Source: Polaribacter litorisediminis (lineage in GTDB: Bacteria; Bacteroidota; Bacteroidia; Flavobacteriales; Flavobacteriaceae). From it: DNA of 64,000 bases. Position 1 is the stretch's first letter. Each line of letters opens with the position of its first letter. Below, piece after piece: positions 9,901-18,644 of this stretch. The position numbers were made by a program, and so were the translations under genes. The DNA lies in NCBI RefSeq assembly GCF_019968605.1, contig NZ_CP082966.1, positions 793,001 to 857,000 on the forward strand, in the 5' to 3' direction. The notes under the pieces were generated by a model. The model made no database searches. It saw only the letters and a program-made list of their open reading frames with translations, and was not told the origin of the DNA.

Positions 9901-10546
9901 TACCTTGACTGAAAATGCAAGAAGTCGATATTTTTCAGGAAGAACTTTTGAAGGAGGCATTGAACCACCCGTTTATAAAGTTGCAGGACAAGGCTACATT
10001 TCTTATGGAAAAGCACTAACAGTTATGCTAGGTTTACGAGATTTAATAGGTGAAAAACAAGTCAATAAAGTATTAAAAATAATTACAGATAGACATCGAT
10101 CAATAAACAAATTTGAAGCGACCACGATCGAATTATTAGATGAAATTTATAAAGTAACTAGTCCAGAACAAAGAGACTTGGTAGATGATTGGTTTAAAAA
10201 AGTAATTACGTACGATTTGAAAGTTGATGAGGCTTCCTATAAAAAATTAGCAGATGGCACTTTTGAAGTTTCAGCCACCATAAATGCGAATCGTTTTGAA
10301 ACACTGGATAGTGGTGAAATTAAGGAAATTGAAATGAATGAGCCCATTAAAATAGGTGTATTTACCAAACATCCATCAAAAGTTGCTAAAGATGAGCAGT
10401 CAATATTATATTACAAATCACATGAGATTTCTAACGAATTGACAAAAATTAAAATCATAGTAACTAAGAAGCCTGTTTTTATTTCTGTAGATCCTTATGG
10501 TACAAGATTAGATGAGAATTTAGTGGATAATATAATGAGTTTGTAA
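6989..10546 (+). CDS. ABC-2 permease fused to M1-family peptidase (module 1)
   Basis: 1185 residues. Residues 1-~590 hold two blocks of membrane segments typical of ABC-2 permeases; from ~620 a soluble region follows, ending in an M1 gluzincin-like peptidase domain. The zinc motif HEVSH is at residues 926-930, with the third ligand Glu950 (FVEGF); the spacing HExxH-x19-E is one longer than the usual x18. A substrate-edge segment PFGGFAHPG replaces GxMEN. Such fusions are common in Bacteroidota and probably couple peptide cleavage outside the membrane to transport. Paralogue at 32172-35468. Substrate unknown. Confidence 0.88.
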   Translation: MFKKLLQFEIFYQVKQRAFPLFALLFLALGITIGGQGFAPKGVNFNSAYQIYFYTNIFTIGSVFIIMFFAISAMLRDKQHNMEGLIYSSSIKKAQYFWSRFLGTFIFSVLAFSPFLFGNILGNYFSGLNPERIADFQVMTYLQPWLYIVLPNIFICTTIVFSVSTLTKNNTATYVSAVFVYMLYLVSSIFLNSPLMAQAVPASPESMAIAALADPFGIAAFFEQTQFWTPFQKNTQLLSFSGLFLWNRLVWIFVSLGILLTTYSLFSFRKVSNKVKKELKEKKVNTQFIAYKPMQTLHNFKAQCLAFFSLLKIELTGVFKSLPFIAVMIMWLFFVFSSVYATAVSGQEYGVSVYPFTNQLIELIVNPLKLFSLLLIVFYSSEIVWRERSANFNTILDATPAKNWVFFTSKLTALIILPLLLITSAIIICILFQLSLNFKNFQLDLYASVYYHYGLQLVIFCVIALFVNTLVKSKYLGMGIFGVIVLLTLNSGILGLEHPLTSLDYLPSPQYSNMNGFGGVSNLFDHLALYWFAFGLLLAILSFKIWNRGLVPSFSVKLKQFALYWTKAQKFATATVFVLFLSAGSLVYYNMVSDYETMNEKLEFRKNYELKFKKYSSIDRLIPTSKKTMVDIYPNERRYAVEADYMLKNKSEQPVSEFFITERIPLEYISIENAQLVAHDSIYGTYVFKYNQPLQPNDSVRFTYKLKKEVNGYEQDNSLVNNGTYLNKFVNFEPFVGYTSTLEISNGAERKKRNLPERIEQNNSDAHIVLGDSKYEKVKFETIISTSIDQTAISSGRLISNWSENNRNYFHYKSAEKIIPEIGYFSANYESKKTDYKGILIEQYYDVTHDFNIENIENSVKETLDYCQENFGAYAFDHVRIAEVPSYWPFGGFAHPGVISMVEDRLYLADVRNDETFNLVGKRTIHEVSHQYWGHTLTAKPVAGASLFVEGFAKYTEAVVLQKMYGKSILFTLTENARSRYFSGRTFEGGIEPPVYKVAGQGYISYGKALTVMLGLRDLIGEKQVNKVLKIITDRHRSINKFEATTIELLDEIYKVTSPEQRDLVDDWFKKVITYDLKVDEASYKKLADGTFEVSATINANRFETLDSGEIKEIEMNEPIKIGVFTKHPSKVAKDEQSILYYKSHEISNELTKIKIIVTKKPVFISVDPYGTRLDENLVDNIMSL

Positions 10547-10825
10547 TTTGTTTTTTGGATATGTGAAATAACAACCTAGAGAAACTAATTCAATACTAAT
10601 ATTTACTACTATCCTTGATATAAATTAAATTCTAAAACATACCCAATAATTTAAACTACACAGCAATTTCAATTTTAATCACATAATATATACAACTCAT
10701 CACTTTTTAATTTAGAAGTCTTTTTAAAAGCTATTTTTGAGGCTTCAACAATATAATAATCTAGAGTAACAAATTACTCTTTAATAGATTTTTAAATGAA
10801 TTTAATTAAAAATAAAACTAAAAAA
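10547..10825. other. AT-rich intergenic gap
   Basis: About 280 bp between the module 1 transporter and a lipoprotein gene. No open frame of note, no convincing hairpin terminator and no exact TAnnTTTG element were seen. Confidence 0.5.
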
Positions 10826-11383
10826 ATGAAAAATTACAACAGTATTATCCCCCAACTTTTATCACTTTTTTTACTCATTTCGCTTTTAAGCTGTAATTCA
10901 GATGATGATTCTTTTGATGGAGGAAACATTCCATTATTTACAGAATCAGATATGCCTATGATTCACGGAAACTCAGAAAAAACATGGCGAATTACAGAAC
11001 TTATTAATGATTATTATAACCCTTCTGATCCTTTAGAAATTGAGTTTTCTTGTTTGGCTGATGATGAATATACATTTTCAAGTGTAACGAATCAATTTTC
11101 AGTGAATCTAGGTGATGACAAATGTTTTGGAAAAAATGATGATGGAATATTTACTGCTGATGTTGAAATTTTTGATGGTGAATTGGTGTTTATGGATGCT
11201 TCTGATGGAGAAACAATATATCTACGCTATTCCAGAGGATATATGAATGCTGATGGCACTGCGCAAGGAATTTCTATTCGATATTATACGTTGGCAGAAT
11301 TATCAGAGAGTAGAATGGTATTTTATAGAGGGAACATAAAGTTTGGTGAATATAAAGAAGCGATTGTATTTGAGGCTATTTAA
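10826..11383 (+). CDS. Small surface lipoprotein of unknown function
   Basis: 185 residues from the ATG at 10826; an upstream in-frame ATG at 10796 would add a charged stretch before the signal peptide and is less likely. The lipobox ends LISLLSC, and the mature protein starts CNSDDDS, the acidic pattern that acts as a lipoprotein export signal to the cell surface in Bacteroidota. The rest (lipocalin-like spacing of beta strands, WRITELIND near the start) is not assigned to a known family. Its last ~45 residues are nearly identical to the fragment at 1-140, showing a recent duplication. Confidence 0.8.
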   Translation: MKNYNSIIPQLLSLFLLISLLSCNSDDDSFDGGNIPLFTESDMPMIHGNSEKTWRITELINDYYNPSDPLEIEFSCLADDEYTFSSVTNQFSVNLGDDKCFGKNDDGIFTADVEIFDGELVFMDASDGETIYLRYSRGYMNADGTAQGISIRYYTLAELSESRMVFYRGNIKFGEYKEAIVFEAI

Positions 11384-11523
11384 GGATTAATTCTAAGAAT
11401 TCAAACAAGATTATAAAAGCTAGAGTAGTTGGACTTCTATTTCTTTCAGCATATTTATTGTATGGTTTTGTTTTTGCTTTCTGGCTAATTTTAAAGCAAG
11501 ATAGTAATAGAGTAGTGGCTTAG
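11384..11523 (+). pseudogene. Fragment of a small membrane protein (DUF4386-like N-terminus)
   Basis: A frame without a start codon reads IIKARVVGLLFLSAYLLYG and continues as one hydrophobic helix to a TAG at 11521. It resembles the first membrane segment of DUF4386-type proteins but is too short for a firm call. It follows directly on the lipoprotein stop, so it is likely debris from the rearrangements in this area. Confidence 0.35.
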
Positions 11524-11652
11524 CCCATTTAGAAATCCAAGATTTAATGAAAAAGATTTCTTTCATTGATCACAAAGTCCAAAATTTAAATATGCAGTTT
11601 AATTGTAACAATTTTAACTTTATAACTACTAATATAGAAAGCAACTTACGTT

Positions 11653-12336
11653 ATGACTGATTTAAATTTGATAGATAAATACCTATTACTAGCATTAGAT
11701 GATGAAAAAGGAAGCTTTAATTCTGGTCCTTTTGCATTGACCTACGGATTTGCTGGAGCAATATTTTTAGAACTTTCCTTAAGAGAGTGTGTCTCTATAG
11801 TTGACAAAAAAGTCGTTGTAAATAACTTCAAAAGAATTGATGATACTTTTCTTAAGAAGTATGTAGATCTAATCAAAAACTCAAACAGAGAACGTTCTCT
11901 AAAATATTGGATTCAAAAGTTTGGAAACAAAGAACGTGATATTAAAAAGGAAACGCTGGATAAATTAATATCAAAAGGAATTCTAGTTAAAAGAGAACAG
12001 AAGTTTTTATGGGTATTTAACAATGATAAATTTCCAACCGTAAATACAAAACCAGAAAATACCTTAAGAAAAAGATTATATGAAATCGTAGAACTTCATA
12101 AAAAACCTACGCTAGAGGAACTGATGTTGGTAAGTCTTATAAATACTTGCAAAATGGATAGAATTGTTTACGGAAAAGAACGTTACAAGAAGTGCAAAAA
12201 GAATATTAAAGCTATTGTTTCTGATACTGAAAACAATATGTTAAGTACTACTATGAAAGAAATTCATACACAAATAACAGCGATGATTGTGGTAATGATT
12301 TCAGCATCAATAGCAGCAACCACAGCGGCTAGTTAG
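11653..12336 (+). CDS. GPP34 (GOLPH3/Vps74-like) domain protein
   Basis: 227 residues matching the bacterial GPP34 family: the N-terminal LNLIDKYLLLALDDEKG, an aliphatic helix GAIFLELSLREC, and a middle LITPISKGILVKRE-like strand region. Eukaryotic relatives bind PI4P and retain Golgi glycosyltransferases; the bacterial role is unknown. The C-terminal ~25 residues are hydrophobic and Ala-rich, perhaps a membrane-contact helix. A broken paralogue is split between 23357-23523 and 25944-26139, with conserved upstream DNA. Both copies are followed by remains of a LytTR regulator on the other strand. Confidence 0.8.
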   Translation: MTDLNLIDKYLLLALDDEKGSFNSGPFALTYGFAGAIFLELSLRECVSIVDKKVVVNNFKRIDDTFLKKYVDLIKNSNRERSLKYWIQKFGNKERDIKKETLDKLISKGILVKREQKFLWVFNNDKFPTVNTKPENTLRKRLYEIVELHKKPTLEELMLVSLINTCKMDRIVYGKERYKKCKKNIKAIVSDTENNMLSTTMKEIHTQITAMIVVMISASIAATTAAS

Positions 12337-12355
12337 AATTTAATTTATAATTAGT

Positions 12356-12385
12356 AAAAAACCAGTACTCAAGTCTCGGTTTTTT
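12356..12385 (+). terminator. Hairpin terminator after the GPP34 gene
   Basis: AAAAAACC, a 14-nt loop, GGTTTTTT: an 8-bp stem ending in a T run, 20 bp after the stop. Confidence 0.6.
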
Positions 12386-12433
12386 GCTAAAATAAAATCA
12401 CCTTTTTTAAGGTTTTGCAATTATAGTTTTCTG

Positions 12434-12482
12434 ATTTAAGACCTTAATAAGGTTTGCTTTATATAATTTGCCAATAGTTATG
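12434..12482 (-). pseudogene. Last ~15 residues of a LytTR response regulator (relic)
   Basis: The minus strand reads ITIGKLYKANLIKVLN, matching the C-terminal end of the LytTR domain in the other regulators of the window (PIGKLYKANLLKILN). Nothing more of the gene remains upstream. It lies tail-to-tail with the GPP34 gene exactly as the larger relic at 26170-26664 lies next to the second GPP34 copy, so the pair was probably duplicated as a block. Confidence 0.65.
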
Positions 12483-12702
12483 CACAATAGGAATTATTTC
12501 TCTTATATATAATTATGAATAAAATAATATCTGTTGTTTTTACTTTTGTAACTCCCTTGTATTATCAAGCAAATTATTGTCTGATCTTGTGCCATAAAGA
12601 TCTATTGAAACATAACTAGGTTTTTTGTTTACAATAATCATATTTTAACATGACTTTTAGAAATAAAAGTTTTGAATTAACTTTGATAGTCAAAATCTAT
12701 TT

Positions 12703-14154
12703 TTAAATACCTCTATAGTAATCTAATATTTTTACTCTGAATAAATACTCATATTTGGTGATGCTGAGATTCAATTTAGAGGAGTCCAAATTATTTTTGC
12801 TATTGATATATTCTACAACATTAGAAACACCGTTATTAAATCGCACTTCGTTAACACGAAAAGACTCTTCATATGCTTCTACTTGCTTTTTTAAAACTTG
12901 AAATCTTTTAAAGGAAGCTACCATATTATTATGAGCTTCTTGAATAGATTGTTTAAAGATAAACTTGGTTTGTTTTAAATTAATTTGTGATTCTTCATGT
13001 TGAATTTCTTCAATCTTCACTTTATTTCTAGCCATAAATCCATTAAATAAAGGAACTCTAATCGCTACTCCAACCGCAGAGTTCAGGTTGTTTTCAAATT
13101 GGTTTTTATAATTGATTTTTGAACTTTCAAATTGCTCTTGCCTACTAAAAACAGCATAATCTTGCCCGCTTATCGAAACAAAGTCTCTGGTTTCAATTGT
13201 AGAGGTTCCTGTTTGGGTAAATAGTTCTGCTGCACTTGAATAGTTAGTGTTTAATTGACCAAAAAAGGATACTTCTGGTAAGTAATTAGATTTAGCAACT
13301 TTCATCCCGGTTTTTGCAGCTTCAATTCGTAATTGCTTAGATTTAAAAGTTGCTAAATTTTCTAGAGCATCATTATAAATATCACTGGCTGAAAAATGAT
13401 ACTTCTCTGTATTGATCAGTTCAAAATTATTTTCAAAATTATTTTCAGAATCAACATCTAATCCCAACAGCATTGCTAAATTTAAAATTGTTGATTTAAA
13501 ATTATTATTAGCGGTAATTATTTCTGATTGTTCTCTTGTATATTGTCCTTGCATATCTGTAAAATCTGCAGGATTCCCTAATCCATTATCATACTGTGAT
13601 TGCAACCTTTTAAGTTGTTTTTCAGTAGTTTTAAGTCTTGCTTTTGAAATTTTTAGCAGATCTCTGTTGTTCAATATTTGAATATATAAGAGTGTAACTT
13701 CAAGAATCAAATTTTGTTTGGCTTCTTCAATTTCCATTTCAGATGCCTGCAAATTAAACTTACTTTGTTTAATTTCATTTTTAATTTTAAATCCGTTAAA
13801 AATAACGACATCTAAACTTAATCCTGCATTAGAAAAGGTAACCTCTTGATTGATATAGCTGTTGGTAAACGGATCAATACTGCGTCCATTATTAATTCCA
13901 AGATTATAATTCATATTTAAGCTTGGTAGCACTTTATTTTTATTCTCTTTAAAATTTACATCTGAAGTTTTGGCTCTCAATTTTTTAACGTTCAAATCAA
14001 GATTATTTTTAATAGCAATGTTGATGCATGCTTCTAATGTGTGCATGGGTCTTAGCTGGTTTTGGGAAAATCCAAAACCAGCTAAACCTATCCAAAAACT
14101 TATGAATAATAATATCTTTTTGTTTATCAGTATTAATTTATACGAATTACTCAT
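12703..14154 (-). CDS. TolC-family outer-membrane efflux protein
   Basis: 483 residues with a signal peptide (...GLAGFGFSQ) and two OEP repeats rich in long amphipathic helices (SKARLKTTEKQLKRLQSQYDN and the matching second half). It forms the outer-membrane channel of a tripartite pump. It is the last gene of a four-gene operon and overlaps the permease gene by 8 bp. Length and architecture are normal. Confidence is high for the family; substrate unknown. Confidence 0.92.
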   Translation of the reverse strand: MSNSYKLILINKKILLFISFWIGLAGFGFSQNQLRPMHTLEACINIAIKNNLDLNVKKLRAKTSDVNFKENKNKVLPSLNMNYNLGINNGRSIDPFTNSYINQEVTFSNAGLSLDVVIFNGFKIKNEIKQSKFNLQASEMEIEEAKQNLILEVTLLYIQILNNRDLLKISKARLKTTEKQLKRLQSQYDNGLGNPADFTDMQGQYTREQSEIITANNNFKSTILNLAMLLGLDVDSENNFENNFELINTEKYHFSASDIYNDALENLATFKSKQLRIEAAKTGMKVAKSNYLPEVSFFGQLNTNYSSAAELFTQTGTSTIETRDFVSISGQDYAVFSRQEQFESSKINYKNQFENNLNSAVGVAIRVPLFNGFMARNKVKIEEIQHEESQINLKQTKFIFKQSIQEAHNNMVASFKRFQVLKKQVEAYEESFRVNEVRFNNGVSNVVEYINSKNNLDSSKLNLSITKYEYLFRVKILDYYRGI

Positions 14155-16486
14155 TTCTTAAGCTTTTTACAGGATTGGCCAATGCAGCTTTAATAGATTC
14201 ATAACTTATTGTTAGTAATGAGATGCTAATTATGAGAACTCCAGTTGCTATAAATATCCACCAAGGCATATCTATTCTGTATTCATAATCCGTTAACCAT
14301 GTATTCATAAAATACCACGCTATCGGAACGCCAATTACAATACCTACTAAAATTAATTTTATAAAATCTTTAGTTATAAGTGAAGTAATTTCAAATACAG
14401 AGGCTCCTACAACTTTCCTCATCCCTATCTCTTTCGTTCTTTGTTCTGCAGTAAAAATGACCAAACCAAATAATCCTAAACACGAAATTAAAATTGCAAG
14501 AATTGAAAAGAATGTTGATAATGTATAAAACATAGATTCACTTTTATAGAGCTTATCATACTCACTATCCATAAACTTATATTCAAATGGAAATGCAGGA
14601 TTTAAACGCGAGTGCAGCGACTCAAGAGAGGCCAACGTTTGCTCAACATTATCGGTAGTATATTTAATAAAGGCTGTATTAAATTCAGCATATCCTTCAC
14701 TTCTAATGATTAAGGGAAAAATAGATTCTTTCATAGAGCTAAAATGAAAATCTTTAACGACGCCAACAATGGTCCCAGAATTTCCCCAAAAAGATAAAGA
14801 TTGTCCTATCGGATCTTCCATATTCATTTGCTTCATGGCACTTTCATTAATCAAATATTCAATGTTGTCAGGGTTATTATGAATAAGGTCTCTGCCCATA
14901 AGCAGCCTTGCCCCATAGGTTTTTATAAAGTCTGTACTTCCAGCCATTCCTGTAAATAAAGAACCGTCATCGTCAGATTTTCCATTCCATATTACTTCTG
15001 GAGAGGTGCCATACTCACCTAATAAAACATGTGAAGTTTTCGTAACTGAATTCACTCCTGAAATTTGTAAAGCATCCGTTTTAAAAGCGTCGAAGTTTTT
15101 CTGTAGATCTTTTGAAAGCGTTATTGCCAATAAATTTTCTCGTTCAAAACCAATATCCTTAGTCTGAACATAATCTAATTGTTTTGAAATGATGAGCATC
15201 GAACTTATAAAAATTACAGAGATGGTAAATTGAAAAACAACTAAGGCTTTTCTGATCCATTTAGTCCTAGAACTGGTTTCTATTTTCTTTTTAAAAATAT
15301 CCGTCACCTTAAAAGAGGAAAGTAAAAATGCTGGGTAACTTCCAGATAATAACCCCGTAAGGAATGTGATAAGTATTAGCATGATCCAAGTAGTTGCGGG
15401 TAAACTTTCTAGGCCGATATTTTTATCTGTAATTTGATTAAAAACAGGGAGAACAAGTGCAATAAAAAGTAACGCAAAAAATAAACTTGAAAAAGATAAG
15501 AGTATCGCTTCTCCTAAAAACTGACCTATTAAACTGCTTTTTTCAGCACCAAGTACCTTTCTTACTCCAATTTCTTTTGCACGTTTTACAGAGCCGGCAG
15601 AAGCCAAATTCATAAAATTAATACTTGCAATCAACATGATTAAAAAAGCAATAATTCCAAATAAACGGACATACTCAATTTTTCCACTACCATTTTCAAG
15701 ATCAGCATATAAATAAGTATCTGCATATGGCTGAAGTTGTATGGCCAATTCTCCTAATTGATATTCTTGCAAAAAAGGTTTTAACTTTTGCTCTACTTGT
15801 TTCGCATCTGTACCTTTTGTTAGTTGAACAAAGGTATTGGTTCCTAAGTTTTTCCAATCAGACATCCAAGGACTTTCAGCAAAAAGCGAATCAAAGGATA
15901 GATAAAAATCACTATTCTCTGTAGTATTTATATTAGCGACTTCAAATACTAAAGTAACTTCTAATATTTTAGTGTTTTCATAATTTAAGGTTTTTCCAAT
16001 GGCACTTTTTGCATCTTCAAAAAATAATTCTGCCATGTTTTTTGAAATTGCAATAGTATTTGGAGTTCCTAATGGATTCGATACATTTCCTTCTATAATC
16101 TTGAAAGAAAACATATTAAAATAATCATTACTCACAAACTTTCCCTTCTGTTTTAGAATCTTTTGTCCATTAGAAAACGTGTAATTCCTATTGTTGTTTG
16201 ACATCGCTGTTGCACCCTGAATTTCGGGAACTTTTTCTTTTAATTCTTTATAAAGAAGGGACGGTGTGCCGTATCCATAATTTGCTCCTTCAGAAGTCGT
16301 TAAGTAAACTGCATAAAGATCGTCATTGTTATCGTGATATTTGTTAATACTATTTTCGCTAGATATCCATAAATAAATTAGTAAAAAACAGAATAAACCA
16401 GACGTTAACCCTAAAATATTGAGAAATGACAAGGCTTTATTTGCCTTTATATTTCTCCATGTTAATTTGAAATAACTTTCTATCAT
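14147..16486 (-). CDS. MacB/FtsX-type ABC transporter permease
   Basis: 779 residues. A first membrane segment near residue 20, a MacB-PCD periplasmic domain, then an FtsX block of three helices (~280-400), a second periplasmic domain and a C-terminal FtsX block with the hallmark EQRTKEIGMRKVVGAS. The internal duplication is usual for the Bacteroidota form. With the ATPase encoded 10 bp upstream, the HlyD adaptor and the TolC channel it forms a tripartite mechanotransmission-type exporter, often for peptides, lipids or antibiotics. Confidence 0.92.
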   Translation of the reverse strand: MIESYFKLTWRNIKANKALSFLNILGLTSGLFCFLLIYLWISSENSINKYHDNNDDLYAVYLTTSEGANYGYGTPSLLYKELKEKVPEIQGATAMSNNNRNYTFSNGQKILKQKGKFVSNDYFNMFSFKIIEGNVSNPLGTPNTIAISKNMAELFFEDAKSAIGKTLNYENTKILEVTLVFEVANINTTENSDFYLSFDSLFAESPWMSDWKNLGTNTFVQLTKGTDAKQVEQKLKPFLQEYQLGELAIQLQPYADTYLYADLENGSGKIEYVRLFGIIAFLIMLIASINFMNLASAGSVKRAKEIGVRKVLGAEKSSLIGQFLGEAILLSFSSLFFALLFIALVLPVFNQITDKNIGLESLPATTWIMLILITFLTGLLSGSYPAFLLSSFKVTDIFKKKIETSSRTKWIRKALVVFQFTISVIFISSMLIISKQLDYVQTKDIGFERENLLAITLSKDLQKNFDAFKTDALQISGVNSVTKTSHVLLGEYGTSPEVIWNGKSDDDGSLFTGMAGSTDFIKTYGARLLMGRDLIHNNPDNIEYLINESAMKQMNMEDPIGQSLSFWGNSGTIVGVVKDFHFSSMKESIFPLIIRSEGYAEFNTAFIKYTTDNVEQTLASLESLHSRLNPAFPFEYKFMDSEYDKLYKSESMFYTLSTFFSILAILISCLGLFGLVIFTAEQRTKEIGMRKVVGASVFEITSLITKDFIKLILVGIVIGVPIAWYFMNTWLTDYEYRIDMPWWIFIATGVLIISISLLTISYESIKAALANPVKSLRNE

Positions 16487-16496
16487 GATTTGTTTT

Positions 16497-17180
16497 TTAA
16501 AAATTAGATAAAATATTTTCTGTTACTTTTTCACCGTCAAGCATACGGATAATGCGATTACCGTATTTTGCATCGTGTTCACTATGGGTAACCATAATAA
16601 TTGTAGCACCTTGATTATTAAGTTCGGTAAGTAATTCCATAACTTCGTTACCTGTTTTACTATCTAAGTTTCCTGTTGGCTCATCTGCCAGAATAAGTTT
16701 TGGGTCGTTTACTAAAGCTCTTGCAACAGCCACACGTTGTTGCTGACCTCCAGAAAGTTGTGTTGGAAAATGGCCTCGTCTATGCATAATTTGCATTCTT
16801 TCAAGAACATTTTCTACCATTTTTTTACGCTCACTTTTCTTAATCCCAGTGTAGATTAAGGTTAATTCAACATTTTCAAAAACAGTAAGTTCATCAATTA
16901 AATTAAAGCTTTGAAACACAAAGCCTATATTATGCTTTCTAATATCTGCCCGCTTACGCTCATTATAGTTAATGACCTCTTCATCATTAAAAAGGAAACT
17001 CCCTCCATCCGCATCATCTAAAAGACCTAAAATATGAAGTAATGTTGATTTGCCGCTGCCAGAAGGCCCCATAATAGAGACAAACTCTCCTTTATTTACC
17101 TCAAACGAAATTTTATTTAAGGCTATTGTTTTGTATTCTTCAGTGGTGAAATATTTTTCTAAGTTGTTAATTTTTATCAT
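16497..17180 (-). CDS. MacB/LolD-like ABC transporter ATPase
   Basis: 227 residues. Walker A GPSGSGKST, signature LSGGQQQRVAVARAL and Walker B LILADEPTG with the downstream H-loop (MVTHSEH) are intact. Length is normal for a stand-alone MacB/LolD-type ATPase. Its start lies 5 bp after the stop of the HlyD adaptor gene. It drives conformational cycles of the permease at 14147-16486. Confidence 0.95.
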   Translation of the reverse strand: MIKINNLEKYFTTEEYKTIALNKISFEVNKGEFVSIMGPSGSGKSTLLHILGLLDDADGGSFLFNDEEVINYNERKRADIRKHNIGFVFQSFNLIDELTVFENVELTLIYTGIKKSERKKMVENVLERMQIMHRRGHFPTQLSGGQQQRVAVARALVNDPKLILADEPTGNLDSKTGNEVMELLTELNNQGATIIMVTHSEHDAKYGNRIIRMLDGEKVTENILSNF

Positions 17181-17185
17181 GAGTT

Positions 17186-18442
17186 CTATTTTTTGTTTAA
17201 TTTTAATTCGTTTTTGTCTCCGTAGTCTTGGTAACTCGAAGTAATAATTTTATCTCCTGGTTGAAGTCCTGTTAGTACTTCGTAATATTCTGTATTTTGA
17301 CTTCCTAGTTGAATATCGACTTTATAGGCTATTTTTTCATCATCACTAAGTTTAAATATCCAATTCCCTCCAGTTTTTTGAAAGAAACTACCTTTAGGAA
17401 TTAGGATTGCTTGTTTCTCATCACTTAATGCCAATCTAATTTTTAAAGATTGACCTCGACGAATTCCTTCTGGAACTTCAGACTCTAAATGCATGTCCAC
17501 TTGAAACCGTCCATTGGTAACTTGTGTGTATACTTTTTTGATGACTAATTTATAAGTATTTCCATTAAAAGAGAACACCCCATTTTGTCCAGGATAAATT
17601 CTAGAGATGTAGTGTTCATCAATATCAGCTCTTACTTTAAAGCCACTGAGTACATCCACTTGACCTAGACGTTCGCCTTTGTTTTTAGATTGTCCTATTT
17701 CTGCATCTAACGATGTTAATTGTCCATCAACAGGTGCTCTAACAATAAGATCTCCAACTTTTTTGCGCATCAGCGCTAAAGCACTTTGAGTTCTGGTATA
17801 AGAACTTTTGGATTGCGATGCTTCTAATGAAGATGAAAGTGAGTCTTGTTTTAATACTTGCAAAGCCAACTCCATACGTTGCTTTTGGTAGTTATAATTA
17901 TTTTCTGCTTCTTTAAACTCTTGGCTTCCTATGGCCTTTTCATCGTAAAGTATTTTATTTAAATCATATATTCTCTTGGCTTCAATAAGAGCATTTTCTA
18001 CATCCGTTTTTCTATTTAATTTATTGATCGTGTTTTCACGAGCTGCATTCTGAGAAATTTGCATTTGAGTTAACAAATTGTACACAGAAGTTTCTTGATT
18101 CACTAAATTTAATTCTAAATCGGAATTAGAAAGACGTAAAATGGGTGCGCCTTTTTGCATAATAGCGCCATCTTCAACAAATATTTCTTCAACTCTTCCT
18201 CCTTCAAGCGCATCCAAATAGATGGTTGTGATTGGTAATACGGTTCCATTCACAGGAATGTTTTCTTGAAATGAACCGTCTTTAACTGTGCTAACTATGA
18301 TACGCTCTGTATCTATGTTTAACCTTGAATTTCCTCCAAACGAAGTTGATGCGTATATTATAAACGAAAGTAAGAGAATTGCCCCAACAGCAAAGATAAT
18401 TTTTGACGTATTAAACTTTTTCTTGGTAATTGGTATATCCAT
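17186..18442 (-). CDS. HlyD-family periplasmic adaptor of the efflux pump
   Basis: 418 residues. An N-terminal membrane anchor (IIFAVGAILLLSFIIYA), a biotinyl-lipoyl-like domain broken by a long alpha-helical hairpin (~120-240), then beta-barrel and membrane-proximal domains (IYPGQNGVF, GLQPGDKII). It bridges the inner-membrane permease and TolC. First gene of the operon; the DNA just upstream carries a sigma-54-like promoter and paired enhancer sites, and the divergent operon encodes a sigma-54 activator, so induction through that two-component system is likely. Confidence 0.93.
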   Translation of the reverse strand: MDIPITKKKFNTSKIIFAVGAILLLSFIIYASTSFGGNSRLNIDTERIIVSTVKDGSFQENIPVNGTVLPITTIYLDALEGGRVEEIFVEDGAIMQKGAPILRLSNSDLELNLVNQETSVYNLLTQMQISQNAARENTINKLNRKTDVENALIEAKRIYDLNKILYDEKAIGSQEFKEAENNYNYQKQRMELALQVLKQDSLSSSLEASQSKSSYTRTQSALALMRKKVGDLIVRAPVDGQLTSLDAEIGQSKNKGERLGQVDVLSGFKVRADIDEHYISRIYPGQNGVFSFNGNTYKLVIKKVYTQVTNGRFQVDMHLESEVPEGIRRGQSLKIRLALSDEKQAILIPKGSFFQKTGGNWIFKLSDDEKIAYKVDIQLGSQNTEYYEVLTGLQPGDKIITSSYQDYGDKNELKLNKK

Positions 18443-18465
18443 TATTCTATTATTTGACTATCCTT

Positions 18466-18484
18466 ATGGTATTATCGTGCCAAA
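18466..18484 (-). promoter_or_regulatory. Candidate sigma-54 promoter of the efflux operon
   Basis: The minus strand reads TTGGCACG-N4-TACCAT, against the sigma-54 consensus TGGCACG-N4-TTGCW. The -24 box is perfect; the -12 box has CC for GC, so it is a weak match. The start site would be near 18456, about 14 nt from the ATG at 18442. The neighbouring sigma-54 activator gene and the enhancer-like repeats 50-90 bp upstream support it. Confidence 0.55.
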
Positions 18485-18534
18485 AACATAAATTACTGAA
18501 AGTCATAAATTTAACGTCTCTTGTGAAATAAAAA

Positions 18535-18575
18535 GTGTTCGGTTTTGATACACTTACTGTGCGGTTGCGTAACAC
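18535..18575. promoter_or_regulatory. Two 22-bp-spaced enhancer-like sites (NtrC-type UAS)
   Basis: Two 19-bp copies at 18535-18553 and 18557-18575 share 13 positions (nTGTnCGGTTnnGnnACAC) and start 22 bp apart, two helical turns. They sit about 80-120 bp upstream of the predicted sigma-54 start of the efflux operon, a usual place for activator binding sites, and between it and the divergent activator gene. Confidence 0.55.
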
Positions 18576-18612
18576 TTTTTGAAGTTTAAAATTTTGTATC
18601 TAAATATCTCAC

Positions 18613-18639
18613 TTGTAGATTAATATATTTATACTTTTG
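18613..18639 (+). promoter_or_regulatory. Housekeeping promoter of the sigma-54 activator gene
   Basis: TTG at 18613, 16-bp spacer, TACTTTTG at 18632 matching TAnnTTTG. The G of the -7 box is only 6 bp before the ATG at 18645, so the transcript would start at or one base before the start codon (leaderless). Confidence 0.6.
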
Positions 18640-18644
18640 TAAAT

